Shown here one piece after another: positions 25,988 through 34,531 of a DNA stretch of 64,000 nt; within the stretch, counting starts at the first letter, position 1, and the number at the start of each line of letters is the position of its first letter. Origin of the DNA: Pelethousia sp034933245 (GTDB lineage: Bacteria; Bacillota; Clostridia; Christensenellales; CAG-138); contig JAYFNX010000014.1 of assembly GCA_034933245.1 (NCBI GenBank), forward strand, positions 62,001-126,000. The letters run 5' to 3'. Under the pieces are notes generated by a model that saw nothing but the letters and a program-made list of their open reading frames with translations, was not told the DNA's origin and did not search any database. The position numbers were made by a program, and so were the translations under genes.

Positions 25988-26653
25988 ATGGAGCAAGCCT
26001 TTCAGGGGTTTAACGAAGATACCTATAAATTTCTAATTGAACTGGCTTTCAACAACAACAAAGCCTTTTTCGAGGCTAACCGTGGCCGCTATAGGCAAAA
26101 TGTTCAAGAGCCGTTGCGGGCGCTTGCGGAAGCGTTGCTCCCTACGGCCCTCTCCATTGACCCCGCCTTCAACCCCCGTATGACCAGCGTCCTTTCCCGC
26201 ATCTACCGGGACACCCGCTTCAGCCGGGATAAAAGCCCTTACCGGAACCATGCTTGGCTGGCTTTCCGCAGGCCGGGGCATCGGCTGAGCGAAAGCTTTG
26301 TGCTTTATTTTGAAATTACCCCCCAAGGCTATGGTTACGGCCTGGGTATGTACGAAAGCAACTTGGAAATGATGAACGGCCTGCGCAGGCGTATTCTGGC
26401 CGATCCCGCCGGATTCTTATCCTATGCGCAAGCGCCGTCCCTAGCCAAGTTCGCCTTGGACGGCCAGCCTTATAAGCGGGATAAGGTGCCCGGCGCGCCC
26501 CCCGCGCTCAAACCTTTCCTCAACCGCAAAAGTCTGAGTTGGTGTTACGCCTGCGACCGTCTTACCCCCACGCTCAAACCTGCCCTCTTGGAAGAGATTC
26601 GGGATGCTTTCGTGGCCTTGGGGCCGCTCTACCGTTATGTGATGGAAATGTGA
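25988..26653 (+). CDS. DUF2461 family protein
   Basis: A 221-residue soluble protein of the DUF2461/TIGR02453 family. Conserved blocks are FLIELAFNNNKAFFEANR, SRIYRDTRFSRDKSPYRNH and the YFEI...GYGLGMY strand. The family has no proven activity. GGAGCG is upstream of the start at 25988. It is probably transcribed with the EamA gene. Confidence 0.87.
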   Translation: MEQAFQGFNEDTYKFLIELAFNNNKAFFEANRGRYRQNVQEPLRALAEALLPTALSIDPAFNPRMTSVLSRIYRDTRFSRDKSPYRNHAWLAFRRPGHRLSESFVLYFEITPQGYGYGLGMYESNLEMMNGLRRRILADPAGFLSYAQAPSLAKFALDGQPYKRDKVPGAPPALKPFLNRKSLSWCYACDRLTPTLKPALLEEIRDAFVALGPLYRYVMEM

Positions 26654-26674
26654 TACCGCGGGCATACTACCTCC

Positions 26675-27268
26675 ATGGGGTGGAAGGAACGACTTCGGTA
26701 CGGATATGGAACCTGGCGGGCAGCCCGTGCGTCTTATGGCAGGAAAGGCCATGGGCGGCTCTGGCTGGCCGCCGCTTTATTGGGCCTTGGTCTCATTGGT
26801 GTGCTGGGGCTCCTGCGGTACAAGGGAACGAATCCGCAGCCGGAAGCGCCGGAACTCGTCCTTATCCCCACGCCTATCCCCACGCCTATCCCCTCGTCCT
26901 CCCCCACCCCATCCGGGGTCTCGCCGGCCCCAAGTCTATCCCCCGGCCCAACCCTTGCCCCGCCTCTGCCAACAGCCAGCCCCTCCGCGAAGCCCACAGC
27001 TACGCCCAGGCCAACGGCGAAGCCTACGCCTAGGCCAACGCCTACCCCGAGCTGGCCCATCTGGGTGCCTTCCACGCCAACGCCCTATTATCCTACGCCT
27101 ACCCCCACGGCAGTGGCCACACCGTCCCCCACCCCGTCTCTCTCTCCGTCCCCCAGCCCGTCTCCCACTTCGTCTCCTACACCATCTCCATGGGTTTCTC
27201 CTCCCCCGCTGGATCTGGTGCCTTTGCTGCCGGAAACGGAGATCGATCTCTATCCCCGCCCGGAATAG
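26675..27268 (+). CDS. Membrane-anchored Pro/Thr/Ser-rich protein
   Basis: A 197-residue protein: a basic N-terminus of about 28 residues, one hydrophobic helix (LWLAAALLGLGLIGVLGLL), then about 140 residues made almost only of Pro, Thr, Ser and Ala in short repeats (TPIPTPIP, TPTPT, SPSPSPSP), ending in LLPETEIDLYPRPE. The likely topology is a type II membrane protein with an extended, possibly glycosylated stalk crossing the wall. No enzyme domain follows, so it may be a spacer without a head. It is 21 bp from the DUF2461 gene. Family unknown. Confidence 0.65.
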   Translation: MGWKERLRYGYGTWRAARASYGRKGHGRLWLAAALLGLGLIGVLGLLRYKGTNPQPEAPELVLIPTPIPTPIPSSSPTPSGVSPAPSLSPGPTLAPPLPTASPSAKPTATPRPTAKPTPRPTPTPSWPIWVPSTPTPYYPTPTPTAVATPSPTPSLSPSPSPSPTSSPTPSPWVSPPPLDLVPLLPETEIDLYPRPE

Positions 27269-27272
27269 AGCC

Positions 27273-27301
27273 TTGCTATGCCGTGTAACCCATGCTATCA
27301 T
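27273..27301 (+). promoter_or_regulatory. Promoter of the MFS exporter gene
   Basis: TTGCTA, 17 bases, TATCAT with extended TGC. Confidence 0.65.
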
Positions 27302-27369
27302 GGGGACTCCGGGTCTTTCTTTTTATTCGGAATTTGGCATATTGTTCATGCAGGGAGGTGTTATTCATC

Positions 27370-28605
27370 ATGGAGCAGACCCAGCCCGGCTGGAAACGGG
27401 GTTTTTATACGATCTTCGCAGGGCAGACCGTTTCTCTTATCGGCAGTTCGGCCGTACAATTTGCCCTGATCTGGTGGCTGGCCAGCGAAACCGATTCGCC
27501 CATCATGCTGGCATTTTCGGGGCTTGCAGCCTTCCTTCCCCAGCTTTTGCTGGGTCCTTTTGCCGGTGTTTTTATCGATCGGCTTTCCCGCAAGCGGGTA
27601 GCTATCTGGGCGGACCTGTCCATGGGGCTCTGTGCCTTGGTTTTTGCCATGGTTTTTCTGGGGGGCCGGCCGCCCTACTGGGCCGTTTTCCTGGTTGTGG
27701 GCATCCGGGCCGTAGGAAGCGTATTCCATGCCCCGGCCTTGCAGGCCATCGTGCCCATGCTCGTTCCCGCGGAGGAATTGATGCTGGCCAACAGCGTGCA
27801 TCAGTTTTTGCAATCCGGCGCTTTTATGCTGGGGCCCGTATTGGGCGCGGCTATGTTTGCGGCTTTGCCCATGTGGGCCATCCTGCTGACGGATACGGTG
27901 GGCGCCGTGGCGGCCAGCGTGCTCATGGGCCTTGTTCCCATTCGGGAATTGTCCCCCCGGAAAGGCCAGGCGCCCCATTTCTTTCGCGAACTCAAGGGCG
28001 GATTCCAGGCACTGACCCATGAGAAGGCGCTTTGGCTTTTGACGCTCTGCGCCACGGCGTGCATGGTCTTTTTTCTGCCCCTTTCCTCCTACTATCCCCT
28101 AATGACCAGCAGCTATTTTCATGCTTCCGCATGGCACGCCAGCCTGGTGGAACTATCCTATGCCGGGGGCATGATGGCCTTTGCGGCCTTGATGGGCGCT
28201 GTGGGAAGCAAGGCGAAGCATCCTCTTCCCATTGCTTACCTGGGCCTGCTGGGGCTTGGCTTTACCTCTCTCATCTGCGGCCTGCTTCCCCGGGACATGT
28301 GGGCTTTCTGGGTATTTATGGGGGTTTGCGGCCTCATGGGCGGCTGCGGCAACGTATATGGCATTCCCTTTATGGCCACCCTCCAGCGGGTCATTCCCCC
28401 GGAAGCCCAGGGCAGGGTATTCTCTCTTATCGGCAGCCTCATGTCATTGTCCATGCCGCTGGGGTTGGTCATCTCCGGCCCGGTGGCGGAACGCATCGGC
28501 GTGCAGGGCTGGTTTTTTGTAACGGGCTTGGCCGTATGCCTAATGTCCATCCTCAGCTTTCTGTGGAGCAGACGCCTGCAAAGCAGGGTCTGCCGCAACA
28601 TGTAA
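27370..28605 (+). CDS. MFS exporter (macrolide-efflux/EntS-like)
   Basis: A 411-residue protein with twelve helices, matching the MFS group of Mef-type and enterobactin exporters: FAGQTVSLIGSSAVQFALIWWL in helix 1, GVFIDRLSRKRVAIWAD in loop 2-3 (motif A), and ANSVHQFLQSGAFMLGPVLGA. GGGAGG lies upstream of the start at 27370. It is convergent with a TetR regulator gene that may control it. The natural substrate is unknown; family members export macrolides, other drugs or siderophores. Confidence 0.87.
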   Translation: MEQTQPGWKRGFYTIFAGQTVSLIGSSAVQFALIWWLASETDSPIMLAFSGLAAFLPQLLLGPFAGVFIDRLSRKRVAIWADLSMGLCALVFAMVFLGGRPPYWAVFLVVGIRAVGSVFHAPALQAIVPMLVPAEELMLANSVHQFLQSGAFMLGPVLGAAMFAALPMWAILLTDTVGAVAASVLMGLVPIRELSPRKGQAPHFFRELKGGFQALTHEKALWLLTLCATACMVFFLPLSSYYPLMTSSYFHASAWHASLVELSYAGGMMAFAALMGAVGSKAKHPLPIAYLGLLGLGFTSLICGLLPRDMWAFWVFMGVCGLMGGCGNVYGIPFMATLQRVIPPEAQGRVFSLIGSLMSLSMPLGLVISGPVAERIGVQGWFFVTGLAVCLMSILSFLWSRRLQSRVCRNM

Positions 28606-28620
28606 CAAGTATAAAAATAA

Positions 28621-28654
28621 AGAAGGCGAAGCGTACAAACGCTTCGCCTTCTTG
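28621..28654. terminator. Bidirectional terminator between the MFS and TetR genes
   Basis: Perfect 13-bp stem AGAAGGCGAAGCG/CGCTTCGCCTTCT with a 6-nt loop; A-rich before and T after on both strands. Confidence 0.85.
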
Positions 28655-28664
28655 CATGGTGCCT

Positions 28665-29231
28665 TCAGCGTTCGGGCAGAACGGCATCCAGCAAGTATTC
28701 GTCGCAAATCTCATAATTCCCCGCCAAGTCCTGCAGCAGGCAACCTGAAAACAGCGTAAAAAACATCTCCGCCTGCTTCCCAAGCAACTGGGTCCGGGAT
28801 TGCAGCTTGAGCGTACCCATTTCCAGCAGCACCACCCATTCCCGGGTGCACCGCTGCACCGCCGCCCGTAGGGCTTCATCCCCTGTAGCACATTCGGTAA
28901 GCAGCACCAGGTAGAGCCGGGCATTGTTGCAATCCGCCCGCAGGGCGTGAATAAGCCGGGTTAAGGCCGGCCGCAGCGGTTCTTCCCGCCGGAGGCCGTC
29001 CACCCAGGCAAGAATGGCTTCCGTAAAATGCGAAAGGCAGCCCTCTGCAATCGTAAGCACCAGTTCCTCTTTGGCCGGATAATAATAATATAGCGTACCC
29101 TTGCTCAAATCCGCCGCCCCGGCAATATCCCCCAGGCTGGTCCCATGGATTCCCTGGCGGGTAAAAAGCTGGGCGGCGGTGGCCAAAATGGCTTCCCTGA
29201 CGCTGGCATATTCCCCGTGCTTGCGCGGCAT
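28665..29231 (-). CDS. TetR/AcrR family transcription regulator
   Basis: A 188-residue regulator with a standard N-terminal helix-turn-helix: ILATAAQLFTRQGIHGTSLGDIAGAADLSKGTLYYYYPAKEEL. The C-terminal domain is typical of TetR_C. The start at 29231 has GGGGGG upstream and gives a family-like N-terminus (MPRKHGEYASVREAI). It is convergent with the MFS gene and divergent from the citrate lyase operon, so it may control either. The 257-bp gap 29232-29488 holds both divergent promoters; I cannot place them with confidence. Confidence 0.87.
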   Translation of the reverse strand: MPRKHGEYASVREAILATAAQLFTRQGIHGTSLGDIAGAADLSKGTLYYYYPAKEELVLTIAEGCLSHFTEAILAWVDGLRREEPLRPALTRLIHALRADCNNARLYLVLLTECATGDEALRAAVQRCTREWVVLLEMGTLKLQSRTQLLGKQAEMFFTLFSGCLLQDLAGNYEICDEYLLDAVLPER

Positions 29232-29488
29232 CCGCCGTTCCCCCCTTTTATCGGCCGCATGGCCGATTGAATTTATTTCCATTATACGAAAGGATTTCCT
29301 TCTATGCAAGACCAGTCGTTCCCCTACCTTCGGGGCTGGGCGGCAAAAGCGGCGGTGTATACGTGTTTTTCTGCATGTATGTATATTTTTTTCTGCACCT
29401 TGCAAAACACATGCCATCAGGTTACAGTAAAATTATAGGAAACAATATGCCAATTCTATCGTCATTTTTTCGACTTGAGGAGGGGCCT

Positions 29489-29782
29489 ATGCAGATCATT
29501 TCGCCCGCGGTGGCGGGTACAATGGAATCCAGCGATATCATGATACGCATTGAGCCGGGCGAGGGCGGCGTGGAGCTTGCCTTAGATTCCAGCGTCATGC
29601 GCCAATTTGGCAAGCAGATTGAGGCTGTCATCCGAAGCGCCCTTGGGGAGCTGGGAGTTGCGAGCGCCAGGGTAACGGCTGTGGACAAAGGCGCCTTGGA
29701 CTGCACAGTCCGGGCCCGTGTTATGGCTGCAGCATATAGGGGCGCGGGCAGGGAAGATTATACCTGGGAGGTGAAGGCATGA
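29489..29782 (+). CDS. citD: Citrate lyase acyl carrier protein (gamma subunit)
   Basis: A 97-residue protein matching CitD: ISPAVAGTMESSDIMIRIEP with the attachment Ser14 for the phosphoribosyl-dephospho-CoA arm, and VDKGALDCTVRARV near the C-terminus. It carries the acyl group between the citrate lyase subunits. Start by AGGAGGGG upstream of the ATG at 29489. First gene of the cit operon; overlaps citE by four bases (ATGA). Confidence 0.95.
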   Translation: MQIISPAVAGTMESSDIMIRIEPGEGGVELALDSSVMRQFGKQIEAVIRSALGELGVASARVTAVDKGALDCTVRARVMAAAYRGAGREDYTWEVKA

Positions 29783-30666
29783 AACGGCTTCGGCGGAGCA
29801 TGCTCTTCGTGCCGGGCAACAACCCCGGCATGTTGCGGGACGCCTATATTTACGGCAGCGACAGCCTGATGTTTGACCTGGAGGATTCCGTTTCCATCCG
29901 GGAGAAGGATGCGGCCCGCTTTTTGGTTTACAACGCTTTAACCAGCATCAATTACGGCCAGAAGGAGCTGGTGGTGCGCATTAACGACCTGGCAAGCGGC
30001 TTGGGCGTGCAGGATCTGGAAGCCATCGTGCGGGCTAAGCCTCATGTGATCCGCCTGCCGAAAACGGAGACCGCCCAGGATGTGCTAGACTGCGAACGGG
30101 AGATCGAACGCATAGAGCGGGAAGCGGGGATTCCCGTGGGCCAAACGGGGATGATGGCCGCCATTGAAAGCGGCAAGGGCGTGCTGCACGCCTATGAAAT
30201 TGCCACCTCCTCCAAGCGCCTTATAGGCATCGCCCTAGGCGCCGAAGATTATGTGACGGATTTGAAAACCACCCGCAGCGATGGAACGGAGCTCTTTTTT
30301 GCCCGGAATATGATCCTAAACGCCGCCCGGGCCGCCGGAATCGATGCCTTGGATACGGTTTTCTCCAACGTGAACGACGAGGAGGGCTTCATCCGGGAGG
30401 CAAAGCTTATCCGCCAGCTTGGGTTTGATGGGAAGAGCGTCATCAATCCCAGGCAGATTCCGCCCCTGCATGCCGTGTTCATGCCGGATGAAAAAGCGCT
30501 AGCCAAGGCGCGCGCCATTATGGAGGCCATAGAGGAAGCCCAGGCCCGGGGCAGCGGCGTAGCCAGTCTGAACGGCCGGATGATCGACAAGCCCGTGGTT
30601 CTTCGGGCCCAATATCTTATCGAGCTGGCCGAAGCGGGCCGGCGCGTAACGGTGGAGGAGGTTTAA
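29779..30666 (+). CDS. citE: Citrate lyase beta subunit (citryl-ACP lyase)
   Basis: A 295-residue TIM-barrel protein of the CitE/HpcH family. It splits citryl-ACP to acetyl-ACP and oxaloacetate. Visible motifs: LRRSMLFVPGNNPGML at the start, MFDLEDSV with the metal-binding acidic residue, LVVRIN, MAAIESGKG and GAEDYVTDL. Length is usual. Translationally coupled to citD; citF follows after one base. Confidence 0.96.
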   Translation: MKRLRRSMLFVPGNNPGMLRDAYIYGSDSLMFDLEDSVSIREKDAARFLVYNALTSINYGQKELVVRINDLASGLGVQDLEAIVRAKPHVIRLPKTETAQDVLDCEREIERIEREAGIPVGQTGMMAAIESGKGVLHAYEIATSSKRLIGIALGAEDYVTDLKTTRSDGTELFFARNMILNAARAAGIDALDTVFSNVNDEEGFIREAKLIRQLGFDGKSVINPRQIPPLHAVFMPDEKALAKARAIMEAIEEAQARGSGVASLNGRMIDKPVVLRAQYLIELAEAGRRVTVEEV

Positions 30667-30667
30667 G

Positions 30668-32200
30668 ATGGCATTGGATATGAGCGGCATTCCCCACATC
30701 GCGGAAATCAGCGCGCAGCACGGGCCCTTTACGGGCGTGCCTGAAAAAGCGTCCCATACCTTTTTTGAACGCATGCGTTACGATAATAAAATTGTGCACA
30801 GCCTCCGGGAGGCCATCGAAAAGAGCGGCCTGCAGGACGGCATGACCATCTCCTTCCATCACCATTTCCGCAACGGGGACTATGTGGTCAACATGGTGTT
30901 GGAAGAGATCGCCAAAATGGGCATTAAAAATCTTACTTTGGCGGCCAGTTCCCTTACCAGCATCCATGCCCCTCTTGTGGGCCATATTAAAAACGGCGTG
31001 ATTACCCATGTGGAAACCAGCGGCCTTCGGGGCGATTTGGCCGAGGCTGTTTCCGCCGGGCTTATGGATTTCCCCGTGGTGTTCCGCAGCCACGGCGGCC
31101 GCGCCGCAGCCATTGAAAGCCAGGAACTCCATATCGACGTGGCCTTTTTGGGTGCCCCCAGCTGCGATCCTTACGGCAATGCAAACGGCTATAACCGGGA
31201 TGCGGAGGGCGGCTCCTGCTGCGGTTCCATGGGCTATGCCAAATTGGACGCCCTCTATGCGGACAAAACCGTCATCATCACGGACCATATCGTTCGTTTC
31301 CCCAATGCACCATTCGGCATTCCCGAATCCAATGTGGATTATGTGGTGTGCGTGGATAATATCGGCGATCCAAACGGCATCATGAGCGGCGCCACCCGCT
31401 TTACCAAAAACCCCAAGGAACTTCTGATCGCCAAAATGGCGGCGGATGTAATCGAGATGAGCGGTTATTTTTACGACGGCTTCTCCATGCAGATGGGTAG
31501 CGGCGGCGCCAGTTTGGCGACAGCCCGCTTCCTGCGGGAAAAGATGCTGGAAAAAAAGCTGACCGCCCGCTTTGCCTTGGGCGGCATTACGGGCCAGATC
31601 GTGGAAATGCATGAGGAAGGGCTCATCGAAAAAATCTTGGACGTCCAGTCCTTCGACCTTACCGCGGCAAACTCCCTCAAGAGCAACCGTTTCCACCAGC
31701 AGATCGACGCCTCCTTTTATGCCAGCTACCTCAACCACGGCGCGGCTGTGGACCAGTTGGATTTTGTCGTGCTCTCGGCGCTGGAACTGGATACGGACTT
31801 TAATGTAAACGTGCTTACAGGCAGCGACGGCGTGATCCGGGGCGCCATTGGCGGCCACCCCGATACAGCCGCAGGCGCGGCCCTCTCCGTGGTGGTAGCG
31901 CCCCTTATGCGGGGCCGTATTCCCAGCATCGTCCGCCGGGTAAACACGGTGGTTACCCCTGGTGATACGGTGGACGTTGTGGTGACGGACCAAGGCGTGG
32001 CGGTGCATCCCCGCCGAGCGGAGCTAAAGGCCCGGCTGATTAGCGCCGGGATGCCCGTATATGAAATCGAACAGCTTCGGGAGCGGGCGGAGCGCATCGT
32101 GGGTGCGCCCGAGCCTATCCGCTATAAGGATAAAATCGTAGGTGTCGTTATGTATCGGGATAATCGGGTTATTGATGTGATCCGTCAAGTGGAACCATGA
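30668..32200 (+). CDS. citF: Citrate lyase alpha subunit (citrate:acetyl-ACP transferase)
   Basis: A 510-residue CoA-transferase-like protein. It exchanges acetyl for citryl on the carrier protein. The region HHHFRNGDYVVNMVLEEI and the GGASLATARFLREKML and GVIRGAIGGHPDTAAGA segments match CitF. Full length, in frame and overlapping citC by four bases. Confidence 0.96.
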   Translation: MALDMSGIPHIAEISAQHGPFTGVPEKASHTFFERMRYDNKIVHSLREAIEKSGLQDGMTISFHHHFRNGDYVVNMVLEEIAKMGIKNLTLAASSLTSIHAPLVGHIKNGVITHVETSGLRGDLAEAVSAGLMDFPVVFRSHGGRAAAIESQELHIDVAFLGAPSCDPYGNANGYNRDAEGGSCCGSMGYAKLDALYADKTVIITDHIVRFPNAPFGIPESNVDYVVCVDNIGDPNGIMSGATRFTKNPKELLIAKMAADVIEMSGYFYDGFSMQMGSGGASLATARFLREKMLEKKLTARFALGGITGQIVEMHEEGLIEKILDVQSFDLTAANSLKSNRFHQQIDASFYASYLNHGAAVDQLDFVVLSALELDTDFNVNVLTGSDGVIRGAIGGHPDTAAGAALSVVVAPLMRGRIPSIVRRVNTVVTPGDTVDVVVTDQGVAVHPRRAELKARLISAGMPVYEIEQLRERAERIVGAPEPIRYKDKIVGVVMYRDNRVIDVIRQVEP

Positions 32201-33162
32201 GCGAGCTTCTTGCGGCCAGCCCCATAAAGGGACAAAGGCTGGAAGAAACCCGGCTCTTTTTGGCGCGGCATGGCGTTAAAATGGGCGATGATGCAGACTA
32301 TACCGTTCTATTGATGGAAGGGGACGCGATTTTAGCGGCGGGCTCCTTATGCGGTAACGTCCTCAAATACGTTGCCGTGGAGCAAAGCGCCCAAGGTGAA
32401 GGGGCTTGCGCCCGTATCGTCAGCGAGCTGGTAAGCGAGGCGTACCGCCGAAACCGCACCCATCTTTTCCTTTATACCAAACCGGAAAATGCGCCCTTGT
32501 TCCGTTCCCTGGGGTTTTACGACGTGATCGCCGCCGGGGATATCGCTATGCTGGAGAACCGCCGGGGTGGGCTGGATGCTTACCTTGCCTCCCTCTCCCA
32601 GGGGACGGGCCGGCAGGGGGCCGTGGTGATGAACTGCGCCCCTTTTACCCTGGGCCACCGCTATCTGGTAGAGGAAGCGGCCAAATCCGTGGATACCTTG
32701 CATCTGTTCGTGGTGAGCCAGGCTTGGGGCCCCTTTTCCCCGGAAAAGCGGTTTGCCATGGTAAAGGCGGGAACCGCGGATATTCTGAATATCCTTCTGC
32801 ATGAATGCGGAAGCTATTTAGTATCCGCAGCCACCTTCCCCACGTATTTTATTAAGGAACAGGGCCGGGCCGAAGCCGCGCAGGCGGATCTGGATATTGC
32901 CCTATTCTGCCGGAAGATCGCCCCGGCCCTGTCCATTTCCGTGCGTTTCGTCGGCACGGAGCCTTACTGCCCTGTGACCGCCCGTTACAACATCCGCCTT
33001 GCGGAGGAACTGCCCCGCTTCGGCATCGAGTTGGTGGAGCTGCCCCGCAGAGACGGAATCAGCGCAAGCGAGGTGCGCCGGGCTATGGCCGCGGGAAACT
33101 GGGAAAGGGTGCGGCAGCTTGTGCCGCAAAGCACCTATGACGCCCTGCGAGGTGACGCTTAA
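32197..33162 (+). CDS. citC: [Citrate (pro-3S)-lyase] ligase
   Basis: A 321-residue enzyme that activates citrate lyase by acetylating the thiol of the ACP prosthetic group with ATP and acetate. It has an N-terminal GNAT-like part (VAVEQSAQGEGACARIVSEL) and a C-terminal nucleotidyltransferase with NCAPFTLGHRYLVEEA (HxGH-type motif with Thr in the first place, common in CitC) and the ISASEVRRAM motif. Slightly short but complete. Its 3' end overlaps citXG by 26 bp. Confidence 0.94.
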   Translation: MSELLAASPIKGQRLEETRLFLARHGVKMGDDADYTVLLMEGDAILAAGSLCGNVLKYVAVEQSAQGEGACARIVSELVSEAYRRNRTHLFLYTKPENAPLFRSLGFYDVIAAGDIAMLENRRGGLDAYLASLSQGTGRQGAVVMNCAPFTLGHRYLVEEAAKSVDTLHLFVVSQAWGPFSPEKRFAMVKAGTADILNILLHECGSYLVSAATFPTYFIKEQGRAEAAQADLDIALFCRKIAPALSISVRFVGTEPYCPVTARYNIRLAEELPRFGIELVELPRRDGISASEVRRAMAAGNWERVRQLVPQSTYDALRGDA

Positions 33163-34438
33163 TCAAATATTGGAAGCCCGGGAGCGCCGGGCCATTCTTC
33201 AGCGGAGCACCCTGCATGAATATGGGGCGCCCCTGCTTTCTTTTACCATGAATCTGGCCGGCCCCATCAAACGGAGCCCCCTTTCTGATTTTGCTTTTCA
33301 GGCGGGAGAGCGCATGATCGCCGCCCAAGGCTGGCCCATTAAGCAGCACATCCGCCTTTGCCAAGCCACTGGTTCCGAAGCCGTTTACGCGGTTGATCTC
33401 CCGGCGCCCGCCTTGAAGGAGGCGGCCGTCGCCATGGAAGAAGCCTTGCCTTTGGGCCGCCTTTTCGATATGGATGTGATCGGCTTGGACGGAATGAAGC
33501 TGCCCAGGCAGATCCAACGCCCCTGCCTGGTTTGCGGCGGGCCCGCCGCCGTTTGCGCACGAAGCCGGGCGCACGGCTTAAAGGCGGTGCAAGCCGCCAC
33601 CCATGTTCTGCTTGCAGGTTTTGCGGCGGATACCCTAGGGCAGGCCGCCCGGTGGGCGCTTCTGGAGGAGGTTTATCTCACCCCCAAGCCCGGCCTGGTG
33701 GATAGGGCCAATGCCGGGGCCCATCAGGATATGGATCTCAGAACTTTCGAGCGGAGCGCGGCGGCCCTTTTCCCGTATTTCCGCCAAGCTGTTCTGGCGG
33801 GTCTTGCCCAGGGCGCTTACGCGCCCGCCATGGCAGCCCTAAGGCAGGCGGGGCTTGAAGCGGAAGCCGCTATGTTCTCCGCCACCGGCGGCGTCAATAC
33901 CCACAAGGGCCTTATTTACGCCATGGGCCTGCTGCTTTGCGGCATGGGGCAAAGCCTTGCCGGCCACGGGGAAAACTACCTGCTTCATGCCCGGCGCTTA
34001 GCCAGCGTGGGTTTGGAGGAAGCGCTTCAAAAGGCAAAAAGCGCGCCGCGGAGCCACGGAGAGCGCATCTATTCCCAAACGGGTCTTCTGGGCGCCCGGG
34101 GCGAAGCGGCGGCGGGTTTTCCTACGGCCGTAAAAACCCACGAGGCTCTCCGGTCCTTCCGGCGGAGCATGCCCGAAGAAAGCGCCCGCATCCTGGCGCT
34201 GCTCGCCTCTATGGCGGAATTGACGGACACAAACCTGCTGCACCGGGGCGGGGAAGACGGCCTGCGCTTTGTGCAGCGGGAAGCCCGGCGCCTCCTTACC
34301 CTTCCGCAATCCGCCCTTATGGATTCCCTGGGAAGTTTTGACGCGGCCTGCATCAGCCGGGGGCTGAGCCCCGGCGGCAGTGCGGACATGCTGGCCCTTG
34401 CCCTTTTTTTGGATCGGGCGGAGGATTGGATGCCCTAG
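33137..34438 (+). CDS. citXG: Fused CitX-CitG, citrate lyase prosthetic-group synthesis
   Basis: A 433-residue two-domain protein. Residues 1-165 match CitX (apo-citrate lyase phosphoribosyl-dephospho-CoA transferase) with GRLFDMDVIG and the CxxC pair CLVCGGPAAVCARSRAH. Residues about 170-430 match CitG (triphosphoribosyl-dephospho-CoA synthase) with LTPKPGLVDRANAGAHQDMDL and GGVNTHKG. The two are separate proteins in Klebsiella and fused in some bacteria. The ATG at 33137 lies inside citC and has a poor ribosome binding site; a GTG at 33152 is an alternative. Last gene of the operon; the citrate transporter is not here. Confidence 0.9.
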   Translation: MTPCEVTLNQILEARERRAILQRSTLHEYGAPLLSFTMNLAGPIKRSPLSDFAFQAGERMIAAQGWPIKQHIRLCQATGSEAVYAVDLPAPALKEAAVAMEEALPLGRLFDMDVIGLDGMKLPRQIQRPCLVCGGPAAVCARSRAHGLKAVQAATHVLLAGFAADTLGQAARWALLEEVYLTPKPGLVDRANAGAHQDMDLRTFERSAAALFPYFRQAVLAGLAQGAYAPAMAALRQAGLEAEAAMFSATGGVNTHKGLIYAMGLLLCGMGQSLAGHGENYLLHARRLASVGLEEALQKAKSAPRSHGERIYSQTGLLGARGEAAAGFPTAVKTHEALRSFRRSMPEESARILALLASMAELTDTNLLHRGGEDGLRFVQREARRLLTLPQSALMDSLGSFDAACISRGLSPGGSADMLALALFLDRAEDWMP

Positions 34439-34531
34439 TGGACATATTCCGTCGCCGCGCAAAAAATCTTGGAGGGCCGTTGTTTTCGGTTTCGGCAGCA
34501 AGCGTTCCTGTTTGCCCGGCCTTTCATCCCC

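Noticed and set aside
26860..27230. Tandem DNA repeats resembling an array
   Set aside because: The repetition is from Pro/Thr/Ser codons in a coding frame; there are no regular spacers, so it is not CRISPR.
30617..32008. Minus-strand frame of 463 codons opposite citF
   Set aside because: His/Gly-rich shadow of a well-supported gene with no family match.
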